From NCBI GenBank assembly GCA_003220535.1, contig QHSU01000054.1:1-64000 (forward strand): a DNA stretch of 64,000 bases, in the 5' to 3' direction. Made by a program: the position numbers and the translations under genes. The notes beneath the pieces were generated by a model, which was not told the DNA's origin, did no database searches, and saw only the letters and a list, made by a program, of their open reading frames with translations. This DNA comes from Candidatus Rokuibacteriota bacterium. Lineage in GTDB: Bacteria; Methylomirabilota; Methylomirabilia; Rokubacteriales; CSP1-6. Shown here one piece after another: positions 16,510 through 25,228 of this stretch (within the stretch, counting starts at the first letter, position 1; every line of letters starts with the position of its first letter).

Positions 16510-17880
16510 TCAACTCGGCAGCGTGACGAACGGGTAGCGGCGGAGCACGTCGTAAATCTCGCGCTTCATCTCTTCGATCTCCCTATCCGTCCGTGCTTCG
16601 AACCTGAGGGTCAGATACGGGTTCGTGTTCGAGGCACGGACCAGCCCCCAGCCGAGGCCGGGGAAGATCACGCGCGCGCCGTCGGTGTCGATCGTCTCGT
16701 ACCGTCGCTTCAGCTCGCGCGTCACTTCCTCGACGACCCTGAACTTCTCGCCGTCGGGACAGGGCGCCTTGAGCTCCGGCGTCGCGCGCAGGTGGGGAAC
16801 CGAGGCGAAGAGACGCGACATCGGCTCGGCGGCTTGCGACGCCATCTCGATGATCTTGCACGACGCGAGGATACCGTCGTCGACGCCATAGTAGTTCTCG
16901 GCGAAGAACATGTGGCCGCTCACCTCGCCGCCGAGCAGGATGTGGTCGTCGCGCATCTTGCGCTTGAGGTGCGAGTGGCCGGTCTTCCACATGACGGGCA
17001 CGCCCCCGTGCTTCTGGATGTCGTCCACGAGCGCCTGCGAGGACTTCACGTCGAAGACGATCTTGGCGCCGGGGTGGCGTGACAGCAGGTCGCGCGCGAG
17101 CAGGATCAGAATGAGATCGGCCTCGTGGCGGTGGCCGAGCTCGTCGATCACCCCGACCCGGTCCGCGTCGCCGTCGTAGGCGATGCCGAGGTCGGCCGCG
17201 ATCTCGACCACCTTGGCCTTGAGGTCCTCGACGTTGTGCTCGTCCTCGGGATCGGGCAGGTGGTTCGGGAACCGCCCGTCGGACTCGCAGTGGAGCTCGA
17301 CGACGTCGCAGCCGATGCGGCGCAGCAGCGCGGGCGCGTAGAGCCCGGCCACGCCGTTGCCGGCGTCGACGACGACCCGGAGGCGGCGGGCGGGATGGAC
17401 CATCCGCGCGATGGTCTCGAAATAGTCGTCGCGCGGGCTGCGCTCGGTCAGCCCGCCGGCGCCGGTCTCGTAGTCACCGCGCTCGGCCATCGTGCGCAGC
17501 GTCTGGATCTCCTCCTCGGAGAGCGGCGCCGCGCCGGGGTGGACCATCTTCACGCCGTTGTACTCGATGGGGTTGTGGCTCCCGGTGATGTTGGCGCCCC
17601 CGTCCAGCTTCCAGTGGGCGGTCGCGAAATAGAGGATCGGCGTGGTCACGAGACCCACGTCGACCACGCCCACGCCGGCCGCCCGCACACCGTCGACGAA
17701 CCCGGCCTTGAGCTCCTTCGACGACAGGCGGTTGTCCTGGCCGACGGCGATCTGGCGGCCGCCGTTGCGACGGATCATGGTCGCGTAGGCGCGGCCGACC
17801 AGACGGAAGACGTCGGGGTTGATGTCGGCGCCGACGAGGCCCCGCACGTCGTAGGCGCGGAACACGTGCGGGTTCAACAT
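16510..17880 (-). CDS. manB: Phosphomannomutase/phosphoglucomutase
   Basis: 456 residues from ATG 17880, with AGAGGA upstream. The alpha-D-phosphohexomutase signatures are complete: active serine loop TGSHNP near 100, metal loop DGDADRVG near 245, sugar loop GGEVSGHMFF near 330, and phosphate loop RASNTNPYLTLRFE near 425. It interconverts hexose-6-phosphate and hexose-1-phosphate for mannose or glucose nucleotide sugars used in surface polysaccharide. ManC, the next enzyme of GDP-mannose synthesis, is encoded far away at 44728. It is divergent from the AhpD-like gene. Confidence 0.92.
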   Translation of the reverse strand: MLNPHVFRAYDVRGLVGADINPDVFRLVGRAYATMIRRNGGRQIAVGQDNRLSSKELKAGFVDGVRAAGVGVVDVGLVTTPILYFATAHWKLDGGANITGSHNPIEYNGVKMVHPGAAPLSEEEIQTLRTMAERGDYETGAGGLTERSPRDDYFETIARMVHPARRLRVVVDAGNGVAGLYAPALLRRIGCDVVELHCESDGRFPNHLPDPEDEHNVEDLKAKVVEIAADLGIAYDGDADRVGVIDELGHRHEADLILILLARDLLSRHPGAKIVFDVKSSQALVDDIQKHGGVPVMWKTGHSHLKRKMRDDHILLGGEVSGHMFFAENYYGVDDGILASCKIIEMASQAAEPMSRLFASVPHLRATPELKAPCPDGEKFRVVEEVTRELKRRYETIDTDGARVIFPGLGWGLVRASNTNPYLTLRFEARTDREIEEMKREIYDVLRRYPFVTLPS

Positions 17881-17966
17881 TGTGCGGTCCTCTCGGCTAC
17901 GATATTGTGACGGCGCGATGCGCCGCCGACGTCGGAGGTTACCATGATTCATCGAAGGAGATCCGC

Positions 17967-18383
17967 ATGGCGCTCATGGACGATGCCGAGCTGAGAGCCC
18001 GAACGAAGCGAACCAGTGAGAAGCTCTTCCACACGCTGAAGGGCGGCTCGGGGTTCGAGACGTGGAAGAGGTTCGACAAGGGGCTGGCGCGGGAGCTCTC
18101 CCTGTTCTTCACGGGCGTTCTCTACAGCCGCGAGGTCATCTCGCAGAAACAGCGCGAGCTCTGCGCCGTCGCTGCGCTGACCGCGCTCCACCGTCCGAAC
18201 GAAGTGCGCGCGCACATTCACGCCGCCCTCAACGTGGGCGCCACGCGGCAGGAAGTGGCGGAAGTCATCTTCCAGATGGTCACGTACGGCGGCATGCCCG
18301 TCGTCGTCGACGCGCTCGAGATCTACGGGCAGGTGCTCGCCGAGCGCGGCGAGCCGTTCCCGGCGGAAGAGTCATCGCGGTGA
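17967..18383 (+). CDS. Carboxymuconolactone decarboxylase-family (AhpD-like) protein
   Basis: 138 residues; the ATG at 17967 has GAAGGAG before it. The helical CMD core reads SQKQRELCAVAALTALHRPNEVRAHIHAALNVGAT followed in the family by the alternating helix EVAEVIFQMVTYGGMP. It has a single cysteine (LCAV) rather than the CxxC of the peroxidase AhpD, so it is closer to gamma-carboxymuconolactone decarboxylase-like proteins, whose reactions vary. It heads a run of four overlapping or nearly touching genes; its TGA overlaps the GTG of the HisN-like gene. Confidence 0.83.
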   Translation: MALMDDAELRARTKRTSEKLFHTLKGGSGFETWKRFDKGLARELSLFFTGVLYSREVISQKQRELCAVAALTALHRPNEVRAHIHAALNVGATRQEVAEVIFQMVTYGGMPVVVDALEIYGQVLAERGEPFPAEESSR

Positions 18384-19153
18384 GCCAGGCGGCGCTGGCG
18401 GCCGCCATCGAGGCGGCCGAGGCGGCCGGACTCGTCGCGCTGAAGTACTACCGCGGCGGCTTCGAGGTGACGCTGAAGCCGGACGATACGCCGGTGACCC
18501 AGGCCGACCGCGAGGCCGAGCGAGCGATCGTCGAGGTTCTCAGCCGCGCCTTCCCGGAGCACGGCGTGCTCGGCGAGGAGTTCGGCGGCTCCGGGAACAC
18601 CGAGACGCGCTGGATCATCGATCCGATCGACGGCACGAAGAACTTCGTGCGTCACATCCCCCTGTGGGCGACGCTGATCGCGCTCGAGGAGCACGGCGAG
18701 ATCACGGTGGGGGTGATCCACAACCCGGTGACGGGAGACCTCTACACGGCCCGCCGGGGCGGGGGTGCCTTCCTCAACGGCGAGCGGATCTACGTTTCGG
18801 ACGAGGCCGATCTGGGCCGCGCGTTCCTCGTGCACGCGGGCCTCCGCCCGGCGCACGGGACCGGTCACTGGGAAGGGTTCCTGCGACTGGTCGATGCCAC
18901 CGACCGCCAGCGCGGCTTCGGCGACTACGCTGGCTACAGCCTGGTCGCGGAGGGCAAGGCCGAGATCTACGCCGAGATCTACCCCGAAGGGGCCGGCCTG
19001 AAACCGTGGGACCTGGCGCCCTGCAAGATCCTGGTCGAGGAGGCGGGCGGCCGCTTCACCGACCTTTCCGGCCGCGCCACGATCTATTCGAGCTCGGCGC
19101 TGGCGACGAACGGCCGCCTCCACGATGCCGCGCTCGCGCTCCTCCGCCCCTGA
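18380..19153 (+). CDS. hisN: Inositol monophosphatase-family enzyme, probably histidinol-phosphatase
   Basis: 257 residues from GTG 18380, overlapping the previous stop as GTGA. Li+-sensitive phosphatase motifs are clear: GEEFG near 63, WIIDPIDGTKNFVRH near 77 and KPWDLAPCKILVEEAGG near 213. The short loop between motifs and GDYAGYSLVAEGKAEIY resemble HisN-type histidinol-phosphate phosphatases more than animal-type inositol monophosphatase, but an inositol or nucleotide-sulphate substrate cannot be excluded. The downstream gene begins within its stop codon. Confidence 0.82.
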   Translation: MSQAALAAAIEAAEAAGLVALKYYRGGFEVTLKPDDTPVTQADREAERAIVEVLSRAFPEHGVLGEEFGGSGNTETRWIIDPIDGTKNFVRHIPLWATLIALEEHGEITVGVIHNPVTGDLYTARRGGGAFLNGERIYVSDEADLGRAFLVHAGLRPAHGTGHWEGFLRLVDATDRQRGFGDYAGYSLVAEGKAEIYAEIYPEGAGLKPWDLAPCKILVEEAGGRFTDLSGRATIYSSSALATNGRLHDAALALLRP

Positions 19154-20088
19154 CACTCGTCGTCCATCCCGGAGCGCTGGGCGACGTGCTCCTGGCGATT
19201 CCCGCCCTCCGCGCCGCCCGGCGGCGCTGGCCGCAGGACACTCTGATCCTCGCGGCTCAGCCGAGGATCGGGAGACTTCTCGTGGCGCTCGGCGTCGTGG
19301 ATCGTGCCGTCGACTTCGAGGCGCTCGGGCTCGACGCGCTGTTCGAGATCGAGCCTGCGGGCGCGGAGCTCGGATGGCCGGCGCGATGCGCCGACGACCT
19401 GCGCCGGGCGACGCGCGTGATCGCCTGGATCGGCTCGCGCGAGCCGCGCTTCGTGCGGCGGCTCACGTCGCTGGTTCCTGGCGCCGTCGTGGCCCCCTCC
19501 GTCGGCGCCGGCCGCCCAGTGTGGGAGCATCTGCTGGATACGGTCGGCGCGACCGGCGGGGGCCGAGCGCTGTGTGAGCCGGTCGTCGTCCAGTCCGCGC
19601 TCGTCGACGAGGCGCGAGGCGCGCTCGTCGACGAAGGCTGGGACGGGCGGGTACCGCTGCTCGTCATGCATCCCGGCGCCGGTGGGCGAGGGAAGCGATT
19701 TGCGCCGGCCGGATTTTCCGCCGTGATCGAGCGGGTGGCCGCGGCGCTCCCCCAGCTCGCGATCGTCGTTCACCAGGGTCCCGCCGATGCCGACGCCGTC
19801 GCGTCGCTCTCCGGGCGGTTGGCCGGTCGCGTGGTGGTCCTCCAGGAGCCCGAGCTCCCGCTCCTCGCGGGGGTGCTGAGCCATGCGACCGCGTATCTCG
19901 GGAACGACTCGGGAGTCAGCCACCTCGCGGCGGCAGTCGGCGCACGGTCGGTCGTGCTCTTCGGCGCCGACCGGATGGTCTGGCGGCCGTGGGCGAGCCA
20001 TGCCGCGCCGCTGGTCGTGGCGATGCCGATCCTGGACGAGCCCGACGTGGCGCGAGTGGAAGGCGCGCTCACGCCGCTCCTCTCTTGA
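19150..20088 (+). CDS. Glycosyltransferase family 9 (heptosyltransferase-like), CTG start
   Basis: 312 residues. The N-terminus LTLVVHPGALGDVLLAIPAL is the first Rossmann strand and GDVLLA loop of heptosyltransferases; LVMHPGAGGRGKRFAPAGF near 165 and YLGNDSGVSHLAAAVGARSVVLFG near 255 are the sugar-nucleotide site of family GT9. It likely adds a heptose or other sugar to lipopolysaccharide core. No ATG, GTG or TTG lies between the overlap and the first strand; CTG at 19150, overlapping the HisN TGA as CTGA, is the only start that keeps the fold, and it copies the GTGA overlap one gene earlier. Confidence 0.83.
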   Translation: MTLVVHPGALGDVLLAIPALRAARRRWPQDTLILAAQPRIGRLLVALGVVDRAVDFEALGLDALFEIEPAGAELGWPARCADDLRRATRVIAWIGSREPRFVRRLTSLVPGAVVAPSVGAGRPVWEHLLDTVGATGGGRALCEPVVVQSALVDEARGALVDEGWDGRVPLLVMHPGAGGRGKRFAPAGFSAVIERVAAALPQLAIVVHQGPADADAVASLSGRLAGRVVVLQEPELPLLAGVLSHATAYLGNDSGVSHLAAAVGARSVVLFGADRMVWRPWASHAAPLVVAMPILDEPDVARVEGALTPLLS

Positions 20089-20116
20089 TAGCCGCACCAC
20101 GGATGAGGTACTGGCG

Positions 20117-20287
20117 GTGAGTGGAAGACGATCGCGAATCGGCGTGATTCTCGCGGGGGGCGTGCTCGTCGCCGCGGGATTCGCCGTCGCGATCGTCGAG
20201 ATGCTGCGCCTTCCAAAGGGGACGATCTGGATCGTCGTGGCGGCGGCGGTCGTGCTCCTCACCGTGATCCGCGCCGCAACGCGCTAG
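20117..20287 (+). CDS. Small two-helix membrane protein
   Basis: 56 residues from GTG 20117 with GAGG nine bases upstream. The chain begins MSGRRSRIGVILAGG, has a hydrophobic helix to about residue 27, a short positively charged turn (MLRLPKGT) and a second helix (IWIVVAAAVVLLTVI). It follows the glycosyltransferase by 28 bases, the last gene of that run. No family is recognised. Reading frame and helix pattern look real, though the ORF is short. Confidence 0.45.
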   Translation: MSGRRSRIGVILAGGVLVAAGFAVAIVEMLRLPKGTIWIVVAAAVVLLTVIRAATR

Positions 20288-20303
20288 GGCCGGACGCCGG
20301 ACG

Positions 20304-20459
20304 CTAGGGCACCTCCGAGGGCGGATCCGCCAGGCGGTTGCCCCCGTCATCCGGGTCCAGATCGGCCCCGTCCTGGAGATGAAGTCGCGCGATTACGTCT
20401 TCCTCCAGGTCGGGCTCTCCCCTGACGGCCAGGTCGAACCAGAGGTCGTCCATATGCAT
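20304..20459 (-). CDS. Small acidic protein, unknown
   Basis: 51 residues from ATG 20459, which has a perfect GGAGG eight bases upstream. The product starts MHMDDLWFDLAVRGEPD and is strongly acidic, ending DGGNRLADPPSEVP. No domain, signal peptide or membrane segment is seen. The strong ribosome site and separate intergenic position (185 bases from the upstream gene) support a real gene. It is convergent with the small membrane protein at 20117. Confidence 0.5.
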   Translation of the reverse strand: MHMDDLWFDLAVRGEPDLEEDVIARLHLQDGADLDPDDGGNRLADPPSEVP

Positions 20460-20645
20460 TTCCGTTACCTCCGGGCGCCTTGCACCCAATTTCGGTCCCT
20501 TACTTCTGGTGAACGTTGTATAGCAGGAGCCGTGCCCGGTCGTGAATGCCAAATGAATCAGGAGCTTAGGACTCGAGACCTGAGACGTGATTGGGGCGTA
20601 TTGCCGGAACCTTCCGGAAATATGCCCGATGCTCCGGAGGTGCTC

Positions 20646-21677
20646 TTAGCGCTGACGCACGAGGTCGTCGAAGGGACCGGAGATGCGCACGACCTCGTTG
20701 ACGGGCCAGGTCCCGGACTTGATCGTGACGACGAAGAGGTCGCCGGCGACACCGGCTCGCCGCGTCTCGGGCGTGATCGGCGCGAAGCAAAGGCTGCGTG
20801 GCGCGTCGCCGTCGGTGAAGGTGGCGAACTCGATTCGGCGGCCGTCCTGGGCGATGACGAAGATCTGCTTCTCGTGACGATCGGCGACGAAGAGACTGTT
20901 GCCCGGACCCAGACCAAGCGCGGCGGCCACCGGTCCACGATGGACGGACCCCGAAAGCCCCTGCGGAGTGACCCTCACGATTTCCCCCGGTCCTTGCTGG
21001 GAGGGGAGCTCGGCATTGCCGTCGGTGCCGATCCAGAGCTGATCCCGGTCGTCGATCGCGAGGAGCCGTGGCCGCGCAAGCGTCAGATACCGTGGATCGA
21101 CCACCCGGCCCTCCGGATCGAGGCGCACGACGACGCCCTCGGCGCGATCGGCGATGTACACGTTGCCGGCCGCGTCCACCGCCGTCCCTTCGGGCTGCCT
21201 CAGGACCGGCCGACCGCGTCGCTCGGGCGTGCCGCCGGCGAACAGCTCGGCGCGCCCGTCGACGAGCCGATAGAGCGCCCCGATCTTCCGCTCGCGGTCG
21301 AAGGTGGTGACGAACAGCTCGCGCCCACTCCGCGCCGCAGCCACCTGCGGATTCGGCAGCGGAGGGCCGTAGAAGTAGCGCGCCTCGGTGTCGGGGCTCA
21401 GCCGCGCGCCGCCCGCGGGAATCCGATAGAGGGGCCAGAGGTCGTACGCCTCGCCGCCGAAGTAGCGCCGGCCCGTCCGCGCCAGGTAGAGGAGGCCGGT
21501 GTGATCGAACGCCAAGGTGGAGGTGGCCGGGATACCGCGGACGCCCCGCGCGGCGTCGGTGTCGAAGCCTTCACCCGTCACGTACACCTGGGCCGTGAAC
21601 CCGGCCGGCAACCGCAGCTCGGCCGTCGCCGGGAGCGGGACCAGCAGGAGCGCCAGGGCGAGGAGGCGGGCCGTCAC
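20646..21677 (-). CDS. NHL/SMP-30-like beta-propeller, exported
   Basis: 343 residues from GTG 21677, which overlaps the nitrilase-like gene stop as GTGA. A signal peptide (ARLLALALLLVPLPATA) precedes a six-bladed propeller with repeated GNVYIADRAEGVVVRLDPEG-like blades (LLYLARTGRRYF, LFVADRHEKQIFVIAQDG, LWIGTDGNAELPS). Related proteins include gluconolactonases and streptogramin-lyase-like propellers. Aspartate and asparagine residues on the strands could bind calcium but an active site cannot be assigned. Coupling with the upstream carbon-nitrogen-hydrolase-like gene suggests a shared pathway. Confidence 0.75.
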   Translation of the reverse strand: MTARLLALALLLVPLPATAELRLPAGFTAQVYVTGEGFDTDAARGVRGIPATSTLAFDHTGLLYLARTGRRYFGGEAYDLWPLYRIPAGGARLSPDTEARYFYGPPLPNPQVAAARSGRELFVTTFDRERKIGALYRLVDGRAELFAGGTPERRGRPVLRQPEGTAVDAAGNVYIADRAEGVVVRLDPEGRVVDPRYLTLARPRLLAIDDRDQLWIGTDGNAELPSQQGPGEIVRVTPQGLSGSVHRGPVAAALGLGPGNSLFVADRHEKQIFVIAQDGRRIEFATFTDGDAPRSLCFAPITPETRRAGVAGDLFVVTIKSGTWPVNEVVRISGPFDDLVRQR

Positions 21678-22741
21678 CGGGCGGGCCGCTTCCAGATGTC
21701 GCGGTCGTGCATCAGCCGGATCTGGCGCCGGATGACCTTCTCGCGGTACTCGGCGTGCTTCATCGGCGCCCGTTTCAAATAGAGGTTCTTCGGGTAGATC
21801 GGCCGCTCGTACAGAATCTGGTAGAGCTCGGTCCTGAGGTCCTTCACCCAGTTGTCCCACTGTGCCCGTGCCCGGTGGTCACGGAGTGCCTCGATGTCGA
21901 TCACGCCGCCGACGTACGTCGAGCCGGCGCCGTAGTCCTGACGGCCGACGATCCGCCCCTTGTAGTCGATGATAAAGGATCGTCCGCCAAACGTGTCGAT
22001 CGGTGTCGTCTCCTCCGGGAAGAGGTAGTACGTCCCCATGTTCGGCGCCACGATGTACATGTTGTTGTCGAGGGCGCGGGCGCGGCTCTGGATCTCGAAG
22101 ATCTCGTTGCCGGTCGCCGGATGGGGGTAGGAGGCGCGATAGACGACCTCGGCACCGTTCAGGGCGAGCGCCCGCGCGTTCTCGGGATACGAGCCCTCGT
22201 TGGCCATCATGATGCCGAGGCGGCCGATCTCGGTGTCGACGACCGGCCAGAACGCGTCGAGGGTCTTGCCGTACTTCTCGATCCACCAGTCGTAGACGTC
22301 GTGCGGACACACCGAGTGCTCCACCGGGAAGAGAGGGGAGACCTTGTAGTGCTTGAGGATCACCCGGCCGCGGGGGTTGATGATGAAGCCCACGTTGAAG
22401 AAGCGGTCCTTGAGATCGGGATGCTTCGCCTTCGCTTGCGCCATGACGAACGCGTTGTACTCCCGGGCGATCTTGCCGAGCGACTCGGTCTCCTCGCCCG
22501 GAATGTCGATCGCGCACTCCCGCGCGAACGTCGCGTGGTCGAGGTCGAGGACCTCGTCGTTGAAGGCTTGAAGGGCTCCCTCCGGAAAGGCGATCAATCT
22601 CACCGGGAGGTCGAGGCTCGACAGCCACGACGCCGCCTTCACGAGGTGCCCGAGATGCTCGAGGTTGATCTGGATGTCCTTGCGCTTGCGGATGCCCCGC
22701 ACGGTCGGAATGAGGCCGACCGCGGTGTACGGTTTGATCAT
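21674..22741 (-). CDS. Nitrilase-superfamily protein lacking the catalytic cysteine
   Basis: 355 residues from ATG 22741 with AAGGAG upstream. The carbon-nitrogen hydrolase fold is plain: FPEGALQ (catalytic Glu54), KHYKVSPLF (Lys133) and NEGSYPENARALALNGAEVVYRAS (residues 181 on). In active members the strand before that last motif ends in the nucleophilic cysteine (as in GVLIC); here the DNA reads ATG ATG GCC, giving IMMANEGSYPE with Ala180 in its place. The glutamate and lysine are kept. It may be a binding or regulatory pseudoenzyme, or use another nucleophile. It is coupled to the propeller gene downstream. Confidence 0.8.
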   Translation of the reverse strand: MIKPYTAVGLIPTVRGIRKRKDIQINLEHLGHLVKAASWLSSLDLPVRLIAFPEGALQAFNDEVLDLDHATFARECAIDIPGEETESLGKIAREYNAFVMAQAKAKHPDLKDRFFNVGFIINPRGRVILKHYKVSPLFPVEHSVCPHDVYDWWIEKYGKTLDAFWPVVDTEIGRLGIMMANEGSYPENARALALNGAEVVYRASYPHPATGNEIFEIQSRARALDNNMYIVAPNMGTYYLFPEETTPIDTFGGRSFIIDYKGRIVGRQDYGAGSTYVGGVIDIEALRDHRARAQWDNWVKDLRTELYQILYERPIYPKNLYLKRAPMKHAEYREKVIRRQIRLMHDRDIWKRPAR

Positions 22742-22766
22742 TCGCTCGCTCCTTGATCGCGAGTGG

Positions 22767-24020
22767 TCAGCGACTGGTGACGCACGTGACCTCGCGGACG
22801 CGGTCGTCGTACAGCTCGATCGCCACCTCGTGTTGCTCCGCACCGTTGGCCCCGCGATAGAGCAGGGTCCGCCGCCCCGGCGGCGTCACGCGCTCGTGCT
22901 CCTCGTCGGGTCGCCCGAACCGCGCGACGACCTCGTCGTAGGTGGTGCCGGCCGGGATCAGGGTGACGAGCGTCTCTCGCGACGGCACGGTCCCGTTCGG
23001 CGCGGTGGCGGCCGTCGCGAAGCGGCGCCGGGCGCGCCGCCGCCGTCGGATCCGGCGGCTCACATCCTTGCTCAAGATGAGCACCCCCGCGAAGTTCGTC
23101 ACGAGCAGGACCACGACGGAGACGACGACCGGCCGCCAGTTGATGCGGCCCGTGAAGTAGTGGAACTGCACCCGCAAGCTCTGGGCGCTGATGTCCTCGG
23201 ACGGCAGCAGCGTGAGCGCCACGACCTCGCCGCCGGCGCGCACGCGACTCTGGCGCCGGACGGCCGTGGCCGGCGCGATCTCCTCGATCTTGAGGTGATC
23301 CGAATCCCCGAAGGTCGCGATCACCAGCGAGTATGCTCGCGCCAGGGGCACGACGTGGTCGCGGCGCTCGTAGTAGAGCGAGAAGAGCCCCAGCACAGGC
23401 GGCCCGAGATCTCCGAAGCCCGTGGTGAGGACGTGGCGCCGTCCCCAGAAGAGCTCGTCGAGCCACGTCGCCGCCTTGGGCACGACGAGACCGCGGAGGG
23501 GGAGCACGAGCGTGACGAACGAGAGCGGGTCCGACAGCTCCGACGTCCACGGAATCTTGATGTAGGTCACGGCGCCGGTCTGACCGCCGGGACGCGTGAA
23601 GGTGACGTACGAGGCGAACACGCCGACGGGCTCACCGAGCGCCGCCGTGCCGAGCTGCAAACGGTCGCGGCTCCTCAAGATCAGCCGCCCGCTGCCCAGG
23701 ACGACGAGGCCCCGGGCCTCGATCTCGCGCGTTAGCTGAGGCTCCGCCGGGCCGGGCGCCGTGCTCTCCGCGACCTCCGCCGGCCACAGCAAGTAGAGGT
23801 CCTGCTGGATGTCGGCCACCGGATGTCCCGGTCTGGTCGTGAGACCCCACGAGAGGTTCACCGTGACGGGTCCGAGACCCGGGCTCACGTTGGCGACCGC
23901 GAACAGGGGACCGACCAGGAACTCCGGGTGCGGTCGGGAGGCCAGGAAGACTTGACCGTGACTCACAGCGGGCGTGGCCGCGCAGAGGAGAGCGGCCGCC
24001 GCCACGCACGATTTGATCAT
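22767..24020 (-). CDS. TIGR02186-type membrane protein with BamE-like C-terminal domain
   Basis: 417 residues from ATG 24020, GAGGAG upstream. A signal peptide (CVAAAALLCAATPAVSHG) is followed by an exported domain of about 270 residues (FAVANVSPGLGPVTVNLSWG, QQDLYLLWPAEV, SYVTFTRPGGQTGAVTYIKIPW) that resembles the Alph_Pro_TM/TIGR02186 family. One membrane helix follows (VVVSVVVLLVTNFAGVLIL, about 305-325), then an arginine-rich cytosolic-side segment and a small domain LIPAGTTYDEVVARFGRPDEE that looks like SmpA/BamE. The nitrilase-like gene follows by 25 bases. Function unknown; a sulfite-exporter partner role has been noted for relatives but is not shown here. Confidence 0.65.
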   Translation of the reverse strand: MIKSCVAAAALLCAATPAVSHGQVFLASRPHPEFLVGPLFAVANVSPGLGPVTVNLSWGLTTRPGHPVADIQQDLYLLWPAEVAESTAPGPAEPQLTREIEARGLVVLGSGRLILRSRDRLQLGTAALGEPVGVFASYVTFTRPGGQTGAVTYIKIPWTSELSDPLSFVTLVLPLRGLVVPKAATWLDELFWGRRHVLTTGFGDLGPPVLGLFSLYYERRDHVVPLARAYSLVIATFGDSDHLKIEEIAPATAVRRQSRVRAGGEVVALTLLPSEDISAQSLRVQFHYFTGRINWRPVVVSVVVLLVTNFAGVLILSKDVSRRIRRRRRARRRFATAATAPNGTVPSRETLVTLIPAGTTYDEVVARFGRPDEEHERVTPPGRRTLLYRGANGAEQHEVAIELYDDRVREVTCVTSR

Positions 24021-24124
24021 CGAACGCTCCTCTGCTAAGGTCGGCTGCGCTCGCCGGCCAGATCGAAACAGTGAACAGTTAGCACAGTTTTCTTCGCCAC
24101 GTACAGAGAGACCCGGGGGTATCG

Positions 24125-25138
24125 ATGAGCCGCGCACCCGTCGGCGTCAGCGTCATGCCGCTCGAGAACCGGCGCGAAGCGCTCGTCGGCGTCGCGACGA
24201 CGGCCGAGCGTCTGGGTTACGACGGCTTCTTTCTGCCGGAGACGTGGGCTCACGACGTCACGGTGCTGATGGCCGAGGCGGCGTTGCGGACCGAGCGTAT
24301 CACGTTGGGCTCGGGCATCCTCGGGATCTGGGGACGGAGCCCCGGGACGCTCGCCATGGCCGCTTCGACGCTCGGCGCGTTGTCGGCCGGTCGCTTCGTG
24401 CTGGGCCTCGGCGCCAGCACCTCGCAGCTCGGTGAAGGGCTCCACGACGTGCCGTTCGTGGCGCCCATCGCCAGAATGCGCCGGACAGTGATGCAGGTGC
24501 GGGCGCTCCTGCGCGGTGAGCGTATCCCGCTCGCGGTCGCGACCGGCGCCCGACCGCTCAAGCTCAACCTCGCTCCGGCGGCCGAGCTGCCGATCTTTCT
24601 CGCCGCGCTCACCGACGAGTCGGTGAGGCTCGCCGGCGAGCTGGCGGACGGGTGGCTGCCGTTTCTCTATCCGCGCCGGTGCCTCGAGGAGGGCCGCGCG
24701 CTGCTCCGGGAGGGGGCCGCCCGTGCCGGCGATGCCGAGCGGCGCCTCGCCATCTATCCCACGGTGCCCGCGGTCGTGGCCGACGACGCGGCCGAGGCGC
24801 GGGCGGGTGCCGCGTGGTTCGTGTCCTTCTATCTGACGACGATGGGGCCCCTCTATCGCCGATCGCTCGCCCGCCAGGGATTCGGCCGCGAGATCGACGC
24901 GGTGATCGCCGCGAACACGCCGCGCTTCGCGGCCGCGGTCCCGCCCGAGGCCGAGACGCTCCTGGAGGAGCTCACGGTGTTCGGCACGCCGGACGAGGCT
25001 CGGGCGCGGCTCGCGCGATGGCACGCCGCGGGCGCCGACATGCCGCTCGTGTTTCTCCGGCCGAACCTGACGCCCGAGGAGATCGAGCGCACCCTCAGCA
25101 CCTTCGCCCCGATGCTAGAATCGCGTGAGAGGTCGTGA
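24125..25138 (+). CDS. LLM-class flavin-dependent oxidoreductase
   Basis: 337 residues. A luciferase-like TIM barrel: GYDGFFLPETWAHDVTVLMAEAALRTERITLGSGI in the first third, RFVLGLGASTSQLGEG near 100, FLAALTDESVRLAGELADGWLPF near 160 and FGTPDEARARLARWHAAGAD near 290 are family-typical. Members use FMN or coenzyme F420; which one is used cannot be decided by eye. The ATG follows an extended intergenic region shared with the divergent TIGR02186-type gene. The MtaA-like methyltransferase gene begins about 90 bases downstream and may share its transcript. Confidence 0.86.
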   Translation: MSRAPVGVSVMPLENRREALVGVATTAERLGYDGFFLPETWAHDVTVLMAEAALRTERITLGSGILGIWGRSPGTLAMAASTLGALSAGRFVLGLGASTSQLGEGLHDVPFVAPIARMRRTVMQVRALLRGERIPLAVATGARPLKLNLAPAAELPIFLAALTDESVRLAGELADGWLPFLYPRRCLEEGRALLREGAARAGDAERRLAIYPTVPAVVADDAAEARAGAAWFVSFYLTTMGPLYRRSLARQGFGREIDAVIAANTPRFAAAVPPEAETLLEELTVFGTPDEARARLARWHAAGADMPLVFLRPNLTPEEIERTLSTFAPMLESRERS

Positions 25139-25228
25139 GGTCGTGCGCGCCGCAGGCCGTCGCGGGGCTGGGCCCCGCCGGCCGAGGTGCGGCTATCAAC
25201 GAGGCGCGGCTATGAAAGCGAGGAGCGC

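Noticed and set aside
20604-20617. CCGGAACCTTCCGG as a terminator for the propeller gene
   Set aside because: The stem is only six base pairs and no U-run follows on the minus strand.
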